The position numbers and the translations under genes were made by a program. Positions 10,583 to 18,859 of a stretch of DNA of 41,727 bases are shown here, one piece after another. Within the stretch, counting starts at the first letter, position 1; each line of letters starts with the position of its first letter. The notes under the pieces were generated by a model that saw only the letters and a list, made by a program, of their open reading frames with translations, was not told the origin of the DNA and ran no database searches. The stretch covers positions 1-41,727 of the forward strand of contig JBAROV010000172.1 in the NCBI GenBank assembly GCA_049642465.1, read 5' to 3'. The DNA comes from CAWDPQ01 sp049642465. Its GTDB lineage: Bacteria; Acidobacteriota; Vicinamibacteria; Vicinamibacterales; 2-12-FULL-66-21.

Positions 10583-11497
10583 ATGAAACCTCTTGCCGCG
10601 GGTCTGGATTACGTGGACGTCGAGTTTCTGGGTCAACCCGGCATCATCGCGACGGCGGTGATGCATGGGCCGGCCGGCGTAGCGCTCGTGGACCCCGGAC
10701 CATCCACGTCGCTCGGGAACCTCCGAAATGCGCTCATGCGTATGGGCATCCGGATTGCCGATGTGCGGCACGTCCTGCTCACTCACATTCATCTGGATCA
10801 CGGCGGGTGTGCCGGGACGCTCGTCCGCGAGAACCCGGCGATCGAGGTGTGCGTCCACGAACGCGGGGCGCCGCACCTGGTAGATCCGACGAAGCTGCTG
10901 GCGAGTGCGACGCGATTGTATGGACAGGACATGGACGTGCTGTGGGGCGAGTTTCTGCCCGTTCCTTCCCATTCACTGCGCGTCTTGAGGGGAGGCGATC
11001 AGCTGGTCGCCGGTGGGCGGGAGTTGCAGGTGGCCTACACGCCGGGACACGCCTCGCACCATGTCAGTTACTTCGATCGTGCCAGCCGAGTGGCGTTTGT
11101 CGGCGATACCGCGGGTATCCGGAGGGGCACGGGTTCGTACGTGCTTCCTCCGACGCCGCCCCCTGACATCGATCTCGAGGCCTGGCGGGAAAGCGAACAG
11201 CGCATCCTGGCCTGGGATCCGGAAACGTTGTTCCTCACGCATTTCGGGCCATTTCATGGGCCCCGTGTGCACTTTCAGGAGCTGTTCTCACGATTGAACG
11301 ATTGGAATGGGATCGTCGGTCGGCTCCTGGCCAGCCCCTCGCTGACCGACGAGGAGCGCGAGCAACGGTTCGTCCACGAGGCAATGCAGGATCTCAGAAG
11401 AACGGTTGGCGAGACGGAAGCGGCGAGATATAGTCGGGCCGGACGCCTCGATTACTCGTGGCAGGGGCTCGCGCGTTACTGGAGAAAGAAGAACTGA
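10583..11497 (+). CDS. MBL-fold metallo-hydrolase
   Basis: The 304-residue protein begins MKPLAAGLDYVDVEFLGQPG. It has the metallo-beta-lactamase metal motif HIHLDHGG (His68, His70, Asp72, His73), a further ligand His in YTPGHASHHVSYF, the bridging Asp in VAFVGDTAG, and a late His in LFLTHFGPFH. These predict a dinuclear metal site of the glyoxalase II/flavoprotein type of fold. The C-terminal 80 residues are helical and charged. The substrate cannot be told; glyoxalase-II-like, lactonase or other hydrolase activities are all possible. The start is chosen because it directly precedes the MBL core and lies just after a -10-like box. It is divergent from clpS and followed by the exported protein after 48 bp. 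Confidence 0.88.
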   Translation: MKPLAAGLDYVDVEFLGQPGIIATAVMHGPAGVALVDPGPSTSLGNLRNALMRMGIRIADVRHVLLTHIHLDHGGCAGTLVRENPAIEVCVHERGAPHLVDPTKLLASATRLYGQDMDVLWGEFLPVPSHSLRVLRGGDQLVAGGRELQVAYTPGHASHHVSYFDRASRVAFVGDTAGIRRGTGSYVLPPTPPPDIDLEAWRESEQRILAWDPETLFLTHFGPFHGPRVHFQELFSRLNDWNGIVGRLLASPSLTDEEREQRFVHEAMQDLRRTVGETEAARYSRAGRLDYSWQGLARYWRKKN

Positions 11498-11545
11498 GCC
11501 TGTGGTACGCCGTTTGGACTTCGGCAGCGGGAGAGGACGTGGAAA

Positions 11546-12343
11546 ATGAACAGCCGAGCTGCTTACGTTTTCGTGGCCGTCTTAGCCGGTGCGCTCGTGA
11601 CGGGTCCCTCAATGTTGGCGCAGACGATGATCCAGCCGACGCCAAAGCCGATTGTCACGGCAGATAACGAGGTGTGGTACCAGGCAGGCGTCGCCATCAC
11701 GTTCGCCGGCAACGTCTACTATCCCGCCGGGCCCATCGTTCACTTCAACGCGAACGAAATGGTGCGGAGCGGCCACTATCAAGGGATACCGCTCTACACG
11801 AGAACGACGATCGAACCGTACAGCATCGTGTTCGTACCGCTCTATGGTGGATTGATGCAACCGTACGAACGTCGTCGCGCCGGCGATATCGCGGACACTG
11901 CTGGCAGCATCACGCCAAGCTTCCCCGTCGTGCGATCGGCGGAGCAGTCGAACATGGAATATGTGCCCGGCGCCGGAATGGTGCAGGCGCAAGGTCCGCC
12001 TTCTCGGGTCGGCGCAATCATCGATCGAACGCCGATCGAAGCGACGGACCAGCCGGCTCCGGCGGGAGCCTCCGTCGGGACGACTGGCGGCGAAACACGA
12101 GTCCCGCTGGGACCGCTCGCCACGGCGAAGCGCCCGGAGGGATTGAACGGTGTGTTCGTCGAGTACGAGAACCATCGGTATTTTTCCAACGGTCCGGCGC
12201 GCGAGTTTGACGCGAAGTCCTTTACTCGCATCGGCGAATATCACGGCTTCGCGGTGTACCGCCGCGAGGGCGACGCGACCACGATCTACATCCCGCCGCT
12301 CGCGGGTCCTCCAACGATCGTCACGCCCTACCGAACGAGGTAG
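11546..12343 (+). CDS. Exported protein with an internal ~62-residue duplication
   Basis: The 265-residue protein has a signal peptide (about residues 1-26, cleavage after SMLAQ). No known family is recognised. Residues about 48-109 and 202-264 are similar to each other. Both have an aromatic/G-N-Y-Y-x(3)-GP-x(3)-F-x-A run, then a G-x-Y-x-G-x(3)-Y-x-R motif (GHYQGIPLYTR and GEYHGFAVYRR), then an I-x-(V/I)-P strand (IVFVP and IYIPP) and a final PYxxR. A proline- and alanine-rich linker (about 110-200) joins them. This suggests two small beta-rich periplasmic domains. GGGAGAGGA about 10 nt upstream supports the start. It may be expressed with the MBL gene and signal peptidase, but no functional link is visible. 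Confidence 0.7.
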   Translation: MNSRAAYVFVAVLAGALVTGPSMLAQTMIQPTPKPIVTADNEVWYQAGVAITFAGNVYYPAGPIVHFNANEMVRSGHYQGIPLYTRTTIEPYSIVFVPLYGGLMQPYERRRAGDIADTAGSITPSFPVVRSAEQSNMEYVPGAGMVQAQGPPSRVGAIIDRTPIEATDQPAPAGASVGTTGGETRVPLGPLATAKRPEGLNGVFVEYENHRYFSNGPAREFDAKSFTRIGEYHGFAVYRREGDATTIYIPPLAGPPTIVTPYRTR

Positions 12344-12382
12344 TTCCGGCGGACGCTGGTCAGTGATTGATCAGCCAGGGCG

Positions 12383-12388
12383 TATACT
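12383..12388 (+). promoter_or_regulatory. Possible -10 box upstream of the signal peptidase gene
   Basis: TATACT (5 of 6 to TATAAT) lies 11 nt before the TTG start at 12400, within the 56-bp gap after the exported protein. No good -35 is found. It is listed because the same short-leader arrangement recurs in the window. Confidence 0.3.
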
Positions 12389-12399
12389 GCTGAACGCTC

Positions 12400-12891
12400 T
12401 TGTCTTTCACGCGGCGGATCATCTTTGGGCGTGACCCGCGCCGCACGGCCGTGCGCATTCTCGCGCTCGCCGCGGTGGCAGTCGTTGCGTTCAAATGGGT
12501 GCTGATTCCTATTCGCACCGATGGTCCGAGCATGCTCCCCACCTACGAATCCCACGCGCTCAAAATCGTCAACCGATTGAGCTACACCTTTCGCAGGCCC
12601 GCGCGAGGGGACGTGGTGGCGATACGTCTCGCGGGTCCGAGCCTGGTGTATGTGAAACGCATCGTCGGATTGCCAGGAGAGCGCGTCGCGTTGCTCGGCG
12701 GCGTCGTTCATATCAACGGAGTGCCGCTCGACGAACCGTACGTCCAGCACAAACGTCCGTGGGACAGACCAGAAGTGACACTTGGTGCGCACGAATACTT
12801 TGTCGTTGGCGATAATCGTGGAATGTCGCAGGGAGCGCACAAGTTCGGAGTTGTTGACGAGGAACGAATCCTTGGGAGCCTCGTATTTTGA
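12400..12891 (+). CDS. lepB: Signal peptidase I
   Basis: The 163-residue protein is a compact type I signal peptidase of family S26. It has one N-terminal membrane segment (about residues 18-37), the catalytic serine in DGPSMLP (Ser44), the catalytic lysine in VYVKRIVGLPGE (Lys86), and the box EYFVVGDNRGMSQ. It cleaves Sec/Tat signal peptides on the outer face of the inner membrane. The start is TTG at 12400; no ATG fits before the membrane segment, and a GTG at 12451 is a poorer alternative. Its last two bases overlap the next gene in TGATG form, so the NTF2-like gene is probably translationally coupled. It is short compared with E. coli LepB (324 aa), which has two membrane segments. Confidence 0.92.
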   Translation: MSFTRRIIFGRDPRRTAVRILALAAVAVVAFKWVLIPIRTDGPSMLPTYESHALKIVNRLSYTFRRPARGDVVAIRLAGPSLVYVKRIVGLPGERVALLGGVVHINGVPLDEPYVQHKRPWDRPEVTLGAHEYFVVGDNRGMSQGAHKFGVVDEERILGSLVF

Positions 12892-13388
12892 TGCCGCGGC
12901 GTACGAAGGCTATCGCAGGGGCACTGGCCATTGCACTGCTCGCATTTTGGGGATGGCGATCGTGGTGGCCGGACGACAAGCGGGACATTCGCCGCCGGCT
13001 CAACGCCTTTGAATCAGATTTCAACGACAGCACAACCGACGGCCTGGGCGCTGTCGCGCGCGCCGCTCGAATCGGTTCGTACTTCACCGACGATGTCGTC
13101 GTTGAGCTGGGGCAGGGGTCCCCACCCATTCGAGGACGTGAGACGCTCATCGGGATGGCGTCCCGGCTTCAGACCCGTACGTCGGCGTTCACATTACAGC
13201 TGCTCGACATCCAGGTAGAAGTCCAGGGGCCAAGCGAGGCAGACGTCAGGCTGACTGCGTCATTCCGTAGACGCAGCCTCCCGTCGGGAGACGAATCGAT
13301 CGATGCACAGGAATTTGCGGTCCGCATGGTCAAGACCGACGGAGAGTGGCGGATGAGTCACGTGACGGCCGTCGAACCGTTCAGATAA
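12891..13388 (+). CDS. Membrane-anchored NTF2/SnoaL-like domain protein
   Basis: The 165-residue protein has a positively charged start (MPRRTK) and a single hydrophobic segment (about residues 7-25), then an alpha+beta domain. That domain has the pattern of NTF2-like/SnoaL-like folds: helix IRRRLNAFESDFNDS, strand DDVVVEL, GRETLIGMASRL, and late strands LQLLDIQVEVQ, VRLTASFRR, FAVRMVKTDGEWRMSHVTAVEP. No catalytic residues can be named. The ATG at 12891 overlaps the TGA of lepB, which favours this start and a shared operon. The family call is by fold pattern only. Confidence 0.6.
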   Translation: MPRRTKAIAGALAIALLAFWGWRSWWPDDKRDIRRRLNAFESDFNDSTTDGLGAVARAARIGSYFTDDVVVELGQGSPPIRGRETLIGMASRLQTRTSAFTLQLLDIQVEVQGPSEADVRLTASFRRRSLPSGDESIDAQEFAVRMVKTDGEWRMSHVTAVEPFR

Positions 13389-13406
13389 TCGGAGAGGCAA
13401 GAGAGG

Positions 13407-13868
13407 ATGTCACTCAAACCTGGTGATGACGCTCCGGACTTCGAGCTGCGCAGTCATCGCGGCGGTACCGTTCGGTTGTCGACCTTCCGTGGCCGGAAGA
13501 ACGTCGTGCTTGCATTTCACCCGCTCGCCTTTACGCCGGTGTGTGCGCGGCAGATGACGGACTACGAGTCCGTCCGTCCGGCGTTGGACGAGCGCGATAC
13601 CGTCGTCCTCGGAATCAGTATCGATCCACAACCGGCCAAGACCGCTTGGGCGCAGACCCTCGGTTCGATCTCATTCGACCTGTTGAGCGACTTTCACCCG
13701 CACGGTGCAGTGGCGGAACAGTACGGCGTTTTTCGATCGAAGGAAGGGTTTTCCGAACGGGCCATTTTTGTTGTCGACAAGAACGGAAAGATCGCGTGGT
13801 CACAGGTGTACGACATCCCGGAACAGCCAGACACCGAAGAACTGTTGAGCGCGCTTTCCGCCCTATGA
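13407..13868 (+). CDS. 1-Cys peroxiredoxin (AhpC/TSA, AhpE-like)
   Basis: The 153-residue protein shows the thioredoxin-fold peroxiredoxin layout: PGDDAPDFELRSHRGGTVRLS, then FHPLAFTPVCARQM with the peroxidatic Cys46 after the conserved Pro and Thr. The conserved Arg of the active site is in FSERAIFVVD. Cys46 is the only cysteine, so no resolving cysteine exists in the chain, and an outside thiol must reduce it. It removes hydrogen peroxide and organic peroxides in the cytoplasm. GGAGAGG about 11 nt upstream and GAGAGG just before the ATG support the start. It lies 18 bp after the NTF2-like gene. Confidence 0.92.
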   Translation: MSLKPGDDAPDFELRSHRGGTVRLSTFRGRKNVVLAFHPLAFTPVCARQMTDYESVRPALDERDTVVLGISIDPQPAKTAWAQTLGSISFDLLSDFHPHGAVAEQYGVFRSKEGFSERAIFVVDKNGKIAWSQVYDIPEQPDTEELLSALSAL

Positions 13869-13946
13869 GCCTTCAGCCTGGAAGCTGACTATGAGTGAAG
13901 TCGAAGGTTGAAGACCGTGGTCCCCAACCTCCGACAAACCTGGCCG

Positions 13947-13963
13947 CGGGCGCCTTTCGCCCG
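13947..13963. terminator. GC-rich hairpin downstream of the peroxiredoxin gene
   Basis: CGGGCG-CCTTT-CGCCCG forms a 6-bp perfect stem with a 5-nt loop, 78 nt after the peroxiredoxin stop, in the 173-bp gap before the convergent hypothetical gene. There is no T-tract, so termination is only a possibility. Confidence 0.3.
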
Positions 13964-14041
13964 GGAACGGGGATGGCGAGCCGACCCTCTATGGCTGACG
14001 AGGCAGGTGGTCAGCCGGTCGGCACCGGTGGGTCAAAACAC

Positions 14042-14290
14042 TCAAGCGACAGCCAGTGAACGACCGTCCTTCGTTATCGACACGCGCGTCGGGCGCGCAC
14101 CGTCCGTTCGGACGAACGACCCGTCCCTGGTCTGCGACAAGAACTTTGCATCGACCAAGGCCCCGAGTAACGCATCGCATACGTCACGCTCGAGACCCCA
14201 AAGCCGCTGCGCCTGTGCCGTGGTCAATCGAAGGCCCGGCATTTCGACGAATTCACCCTGAATTCGCTGGAGCACCTCATCCATACGCAT
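14042..14290 (-). CDS. Small hypothetical protein, winged-helix-like
   Basis: The 82-residue cytoplasmic protein (MRMDEVLQRIQGEFVEMPGL) has the pattern helix, LTTAQAQRLWGL, ERDVCDALLGALVDAKFLSQT, then a beta-hairpin DGSFVRTD. This is the order of a small winged helix-turn-helix. No family name can be given. GGAGGG at 14299-14304 (minus strand), 8 nt before the ATG, supports the start and argues for a real gene. It lies 277 bp downstream of the ABC permease operon on the same strand. DNA binding is inferred only. Confidence 0.6.
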   Translation of the reverse strand: MRMDEVLQRIQGEFVEMPGLRLTTAQAQRLWGLERDVCDALLGALVDAKFLSQTRDGSFVRTDGARPTRVSITKDGRSLAVA

Positions 14291-14567
14291 GGCTCGGTCC
14301 CTCCGAAGTTTCCGACGTTACTCTTTGAGCGTGCATAAAGAAGGTAGCAACGGGCGTACCGCGAGGTTTTTGGGGCGGGTAATCAAACCCGGCGACGGTT
14401 GCTGTTGTGGCGAAGTTATTGGCGGATAGACACTTAAATCGAGATACTGTCGAGTCTCATACTCAGCCGCCGGGTCAGGCGACGGGTTGGGAAACAGTAC
14501 GGCAGGACCAGCTGTTTCGTCGGGTTTCGCTACGCAACGGATCAGCTCGGCGAAACCTTGACGGCGG
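14291..14567. other. Non-coding gap after the efflux operon
   Basis: No gene is supported here. On the minus strand it holds the tail of the efflux operon and the leader of the 82-aa gene. A 5-bp inverted repeat CGGGT-AATCAA-ACCCG (14376-14391) could be a weak hairpin. No clear promoter or T-rich terminator was found. Confidence 0.4.
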
Positions 14568-15755
14568 TTAGAGCTCCCGGAGTGCGGTGACGACCGGCAA
14601 TCGAGCAGCTCGAATGGCGGGGAGCATGCCACCGAAAAGACCCATCACGGCCGCGTAAAACAGGCCCTGGCCGAGCAGCGCCGGTGTGACCGCAAAGGAA
14701 AAGGCGACCTGGCTGAACGACTGCCAGTTCATCGTGGCCGTCTGGTAGCCGTCGAACGCGGCCCATGCCAGCAGGCCTCCAATGGTGCCGCCGACCAGAC
14801 TCAGCGCCAGCGACTCGATCAGCACGGACACGACAACCGGCGTCCGGCCGAATCCCAGCGCGCGCAACGTTGCGATTTCGCGCGTGCGGTTCGCCACGGC
14901 CGAGTACATCGTGTTGACGGCGCCAAAGATCGCGCCCAGGCCCATCAGAACGGCGATGCCGCTTCCAATCGTGCGGATGAGGCTCTGCATGACCTGAGAC
15001 TGTTGGGCGAAGTAATCCGGCTCGCGGATGACGGTGACGTTCAGCCGGGGATCGGTCGTGAGCGCATCCTTCAGTTTCTGGAAGCTGTCGGGAGTCTCGA
15101 GCCGCAGGTAGACCGATTGGTACGAGTTGCCGCGTTGATAAACGCTCTGGAGCACGTGCGCGTCGCACCACAGCTCGGATTCGGCAACGCTGCCGGCTGC
15201 GTCGAATATCCCCACCACCGGCCAGGACATCTTGCCGGCTCGCAGCGTGGAACCCAGAGAAAGCCCGCGGAACTGCTGCGATGCCGCGCGCCCCACCACG
15301 ATCTCGGAGCTGCCTGGGGTAAACATGCGCCCTTCGACGATCCGCACGTTCGGGCGCACTTTGAGCGCAATCGGACTGAGGCCCCGCAGGGGCACGTTCG
15401 CGTCGGTGCCGCTCCGCATGAGCGGCGCGTTGATGATCACGAACAGCTCCGGTGAAGCGAAGACACCTCCTTCGCCGTGCGTAATGCCCGGCGCTTCGGT
15501 AATGAGCCGCGCCTCTTCGCCGGCGAAGCCGCTCGTCATTTCGGTGTCGCTCCCGGCACGCATGACGATCACGGTTTGGGGATCGCCGGTTCCACGCATG
15601 GCCGCACGGAATCCCTCAGCGATCGACAGCACCGCTGTGAACACCACCACGACACCCGCGATGCCGACGACAGCAACGGTTGCGGAGCCAAGCCGCTGGG
15701 GAACGGATCGAAGCGTGACTCCGGTGACGGCGATGACCTGAGACAGCCAATTCAT
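14568..15755 (-). CDS. ABC transporter permease (MacB/FtsX family)
   Basis: The 395-residue protein begins MNWLSQVIAVTGVTLRSVPQ. It has TM1 (about residues 23-45, VAVVGIAGVVVVFTAVLSIAEGF), a large periplasmic MacB_PCD domain, then the FtsX core: TM2 with SGIAVLMGLGAIFGAVNTMYSAV followed by NRTREIATLRALGFGRTPV, TM3 with GGTIGGLLAWAAF, and TM4 near QGLFYAAVMGLFGGMLPAIRAARLP. It pairs with the adjacent permease and ATPase as a type VII ABC (MacAB/Lol-like) machine working in the periplasm. It is the last gene of the operon, 7 bp after the other permease. The start at 15755 is preferred to an upstream in-frame ATG inside the preceding gene. Confidence 0.9.
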   Translation of the reverse strand: MNWLSQVIAVTGVTLRSVPQRLGSATVAVVGIAGVVVVFTAVLSIAEGFRAAMRGTGDPQTVIVMRAGSDTEMTSGFAGEEARLITEAPGITHGEGGVFASPELFVIINAPLMRSGTDANVPLRGLSPIALKVRPNVRIVEGRMFTPGSSEIVVGRAASQQFRGLSLGSTLRAGKMSWPVVGIFDAAGSVAESELWCDAHVLQSVYQRGNSYQSVYLRLETPDSFQKLKDALTTDPRLNVTVIREPDYFAQQSQVMQSLIRTIGSGIAVLMGLGAIFGAVNTMYSAVANRTREIATLRALGFGRTPVVVSVLIESLALSLVGGTIGGLLAWAAFDGYQTATMNWQSFSQVAFSFAVTPALLGQGLFYAAVMGLFGGMLPAIRAARLPVVTALREL

Positions 15756-15762
15756 AGAACGC

Positions 15763-16929
15763 TCACCCCGCGCGACGAAGCGCGTCAACGATCTTGAGGC
15801 GCCGCGCCTGCAGCGCCGGGATCAGACCGGTCCCGGCGCCGAGCAACACGACCAGCAGAACACCAAACACGATATCCCGCACCGGAAAGTGGAAGATCGG
15901 CAGGAAGCCTCCGGTGGGATCGCCCTGCGCGATAATGACCCACGCCAGGGCGAGGCCGATGCCGCCGCCAACGAACGCCATCGTGCACGACTCCAGGAGC
16001 ACGAGCGCGAGCACGCGTCCATCGCTGAAACCGAGCGTCTTCAGGACCCCAAGCTCGCTGATCCGTTCGCGCACCGATTGCGCCATTGCGTTCCCCGCCA
16101 CGAACAGAATGAAGCCCATGACGACAGCGGAGATGGCGATCATGATCGCGCCGATGTCCCCGACCTGCTTTCCCCATTCAGAAGCGAACACTTTTTCGGT
16201 CGCGGTCTTCGTCTCGGCCGACGAGTTCTCGAACATCGTGTCGATGCGTTTGGCGACCTGATCGGCAGTCGCGGGATCGGCGACCCGGACGACGTACCAG
16301 CCGATGATGTCCCGGAATCCTACCTCGGCCGCCCGCAGCGTCTCGTTCATGTAGTCGTAGTGGAAGAAGAACTGAGTCTTGTCCACGCCGGCTTGCCTGG
16401 AATCGTAGATCCCCCGGATTGTGAAGTCCCACGGGGAGCCGTCGGGCTTGCGGTAGATCGGCGAGATCAGCGGCACGTGATCGCCGACTTTCCAATTGAA
16501 CTTCCTGGCCGTGTCGATGCCGACGATCGCTCCAGTGCGGTCTTCAAGCCACGCCTTTTTCTGATCCTCCGACAGTTCGAACTCGGGGTACAAGCGGAGC
16601 CAGCTCTCCGGATCCACCGCCATGTTGGCCAGGAAGTTCGTCGGCTCCTGGTAGTAGCCACCGAACCAGTTCGCGTGCGTGAGATCCGTGACGCCGGATG
16701 TACCGCGGATCTTCGGCCCGTAACTCATGGGCAGCGGCTGAATAATTGAGACGCGATGGATGACCATGAGGCGGTCCGCCCCTGCGATATCGACCCCCAT
16801 GCTGAACGCGGCGCGGATCGCCATCAGGACCCCGAACAGCACGAACGCGATAAGGATCGAGAGCAGCGTGAAGATCGCCCGGATCTTCCTGCGAATCAGG
16901 TTGCGCCAGACGAGCGGTAGGAACTTCAT
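15763..16929 (-). CDS. ABC transporter permease (MacB/FtsX family)
   Basis: The 388-residue protein starts MKFLPLVWRNLIRRKIRAIF, with TM1 at about residues 17-40. A periplasmic domain of about 210 residues follows, then the FtsX core: IMIAISAVVMGFILFVAGNAM, SVRERISELGVLKTLGFSD (the REIgxLKAlG-type coupling motif), VGGGIGLALAWVII, and IVFGVLLVVLLGAGTGLIPALQARRL. It transmits ATPase movement to the periplasmic adaptor. The ATG overlaps the stop of the ATPase gene (ATGA), so translation is coupled. It is about 20 percent larger in its periplasmic loop than a minimal LolC/E-type domain and is clearly diverged from the partner permease. Confidence 0.9.
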   Translation of the reverse strand: MKFLPLVWRNLIRRKIRAIFTLLSILIAFVLFGVLMAIRAAFSMGVDIAGADRLMVIHRVSIIQPLPMSYGPKIRGTSGVTDLTHANWFGGYYQEPTNFLANMAVDPESWLRLYPEFELSEDQKKAWLEDRTGAIVGIDTARKFNWKVGDHVPLISPIYRKPDGSPWDFTIRGIYDSRQAGVDKTQFFFHYDYMNETLRAAEVGFRDIIGWYVVRVADPATADQVAKRIDTMFENSSAETKTATEKVFASEWGKQVGDIGAIMIAISAVVMGFILFVAGNAMAQSVRERISELGVLKTLGFSDGRVLALVLLESCTMAFVGGGIGLALAWVIIAQGDPTGGFLPIFHFPVRDIVFGVLLVVLLGAGTGLIPALQARRLKIVDALRRAG

Positions 16930-17612
16930 GCCGCAACCTCCTCGACGAGGGTTCCCTTTTCCAGGTGCAGTGTTCGACGCGCGCGCGCCGCGGCGTGCGG
17001 ATCGTGGGTGACCATGACGACTGTCTTTCCGTGATCCCGATTCAGAATCTGCAACAGATCGAGGATTTCGTCGCCGGACTTGCGATCGAGGTCGCCGGTC
17101 GGCTCGTCGCAGAGCAGCAACGTCGGGTCGGTCACGATCGCGCGCGCGATGCCGACGCGCTGTTCCTGACCGCCTGAGAGCTGGCGCGGGTAGTGGTTGG
17201 CGCGATCGGCGAGGCCGACGACCGAGAGCGCGATCTGCACGCGCTTCTTCCGTTCGGCTGACGAGAGCTTGGTCAAGAGCAAGGGAAGTTCCACGTTGCG
17301 TGACGCGGTCAGGACCGGCAGCAAGTTGTACATCTGAAAGACGAACCCGATGTGCCGTGCGCGCCACGCCGACAGACGCCCGCCCGACATCTTGTCGATG
17401 CGATCGCCGGCGACCTCGATCGATCCCTCGCTCGGCGTGTCGAGCCCGCCCATCAGGTTGAGGAGCGTCGTCTTACCCGACCCGGACGGCCCCATCAGCG
17501 CCAGGAAGTCTCCCTGCGGAATGTCCAGCGTGACCCCCTGCAGGACATCGATCCGCTCGCTCCCGCGGAAGTACACCTTGTGAAGGTCCCGGATTGTGAC
17601 CAGCGTACTCAT
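16926..17612 (-). CDS. ABC transporter ATP-binding protein (MacB/LolD type)
   Basis: The 228-residue ATPase has Walker A GPSGSGKT (41-48), the Q-loop in FVFQMYNLLPVLTA, signature LSGGQEQRVGIARA (about 144-157), Walker B LLLCDEPTGDLD, and the switch His in VVMVTHDP. The insertion and MYNLLPVLTA sequence are typical of the LolD/MacB/FtsE subfamily that drives FtsX-like permeases. It overlaps the adaptor gene upstream and the permease gene downstream, each by an ATGA. It powers the tripartite efflux or lipoprotein-type transport by the two permeases. Confidence 0.94.
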   Translation of the reverse strand: MSTLVTIRDLHKVYFRGSERIDVLQGVTLDIPQGDFLALMGPSGSGKTTLLNLMGGLDTPSEGSIEVAGDRIDKMSGGRLSAWRARHIGFVFQMYNLLPVLTASRNVELPLLLTKLSSAERKKRVQIALSVVGLADRANHYPRQLSGGQEQRVGIARAIVTDPTLLLCDEPTGDLDRKSGDEILDLLQILNRDHGKTVVMVTHDPHAAARARRTLHLEKGTLVEEVAA

Positions 17613-18859
17613 GAACGCTCCTTGACGCGTGCGCCATCAACGAGTGTCGCGGGGCCATCCACGACCACGCGCTCGCCGGCGTTGATCCCCGAAATCACTT
17701 CGACCCGTTCGCCGTCTGCCGCCCCGACTCGCACCGCGCGACGTTCGGCGCGATCCTCCCTGACGACAAACAGGATGCTCGTCCCGTTGTCGCTGCGGAT
17801 GGCCGTCTTCGGCACCAGCAGCCGCGCCCGTGGTGCCGCCTGCTCGCCCTGCGGTGCGCGCTCGTTCAGAAACGACACCTTGACGCCCATGTCGGGAAGG
17901 ATGCGGGGATCGAGCTTCTTTTTTTCAGATTCCGTCTCGAAGCCTATCCGGACACGCACCGTCGCCTTTTGCCGATCTGCGGACGGCACCGTCGTGATGA
18001 CCTGCGCAGGGATCCGCCAGTCGGGATAGGCGTCGAGCACCGCCTCGACCGGCTGTCCGGAACGGACCCGATTGATATAGCTTTCGCTGACATCCACTTC
18101 AATCTCGAGGGAGGACATGTCCACAATCGTGCAGATGCCCGTCCGCGTGAACCCGCCGCCGGCGGACACCGGAGAAATCATCTCGCCGGGCTGTGCATCC
18201 TTCGAAATTGCCACGCCATCGAATGGCGCGCGGACGACCATGTCGTTGAGGTCCGTCTGAATCGCTTTCACCTGGCTCTCCGCGACTTGCACCTGCTGCT
18301 GCGCCATGGCGATGCGCGCTTTCAACGTCTCCACCTGCGATTCGGCCGTATCGAGTTCCGCGCGGCCGATCACCCCCTCTTTCAACAACTGCCGACGACG
18401 TTGAAGCGTGAGCTCAGCTTCGCGCAGGCCCGCTTCGTCCTCCGCCGTGGCGCGGCGCGCGGCCTCGAGTTGCGCCCGTCCGACGTTCAGCGCCGCGCGC
18501 AGCTGCGAGTCATCCAGCCGCGCCAGCACCTGGCCCTTGCGGACTTCCTTACCCTCTTCGATATACACCTCGAGCACTTTGCCGGTGACCTTCGACGAGA
18601 CCGTCGCCCGCCTGCGAGCGGCGACATACCCCGACGCGTTCAACACGGCACCAGGCGCCGGACCAGTTCCCGTTTCAGCCGCGACCGCCGCGGTCTTGAC
18701 CTCCGTTGCCTCAACCCGCCGGCTCCAGAACCAGCCACCCGCGACCAGCGCCGCGAGCACGAGCACGAGGATCCAGACGCCGCGCCGGCTTCCGCCGCCG
18801 CGCGCGGAACTATCGATCCGCAACGATGCGAGTTCATCTTTGAGATTGGGAGCAGCCAC
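17609..18859 (-). CDS. Periplasmic adaptor (membrane fusion protein, HlyD/MacA-like)
   Basis: The 416-residue protein has one N-terminal membrane segment (about residues 28-46, VWILVLVLAALVAGGWFW). The biotinyl-lipoyl half-motifs follow (ASGYVAARRRATVSSKVTGKVLEVYIEEGKEVRKGQ is the first area), then a long coiled-coil hairpin (about 110-205), the return lipoyl part (VRAPFDGVAISKDAQPGEMISP), a beta-barrel domain and a membrane-proximal domain ending NAGERVVVDGPATLVDG. It links the MacB-like pump to an outer-membrane channel, which is not encoded here. The start is GTG at 18859 and no strong Shine-Dalgarno is visible. A TATACT box lies about 85 nt upstream on the same strand (18944-18949). Confidence 0.9.
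   Translation of the reverse strand: MAAPNLKDELASLRIDSSARGGGSRRGVWILVLVLAALVAGGWFWSRRVEATEVKTAAVAAETGTGPAPGAVLNASGYVAARRRATVSSKVTGKVLEVYIEEGKEVRKGQVLARLDDSQLRAALNVGRAQLEAARRATAEDEAGLREAELTLQRRRQLLKEGVIGRAELDTAESQVETLKARIAMAQQQVQVAESQVKAIQTDLNDMVVRAPFDGVAISKDAQPGEMISPVSAGGGFTRTGICTIVDMSSLEIEVDVSESYINRVRSGQPVEAVLDAYPDWRIPAQVITTVPSADRQKATVRVRIGFETESEKKKLDPRILPDMGVKVSFLNERAPQGEQAAPRARLLVPKTAIRSDNGTSILFVVREDRAERRAVRVGAADGERVEVISGINAGERVVVDGPATLVDGARVKERS

Noticed and set aside
14318..14632. 104-codon minus-strand frame after the efflux operon
   Set aside because: No motif, no ribosome site, and it overlaps the permease end. Not supported as a gene.
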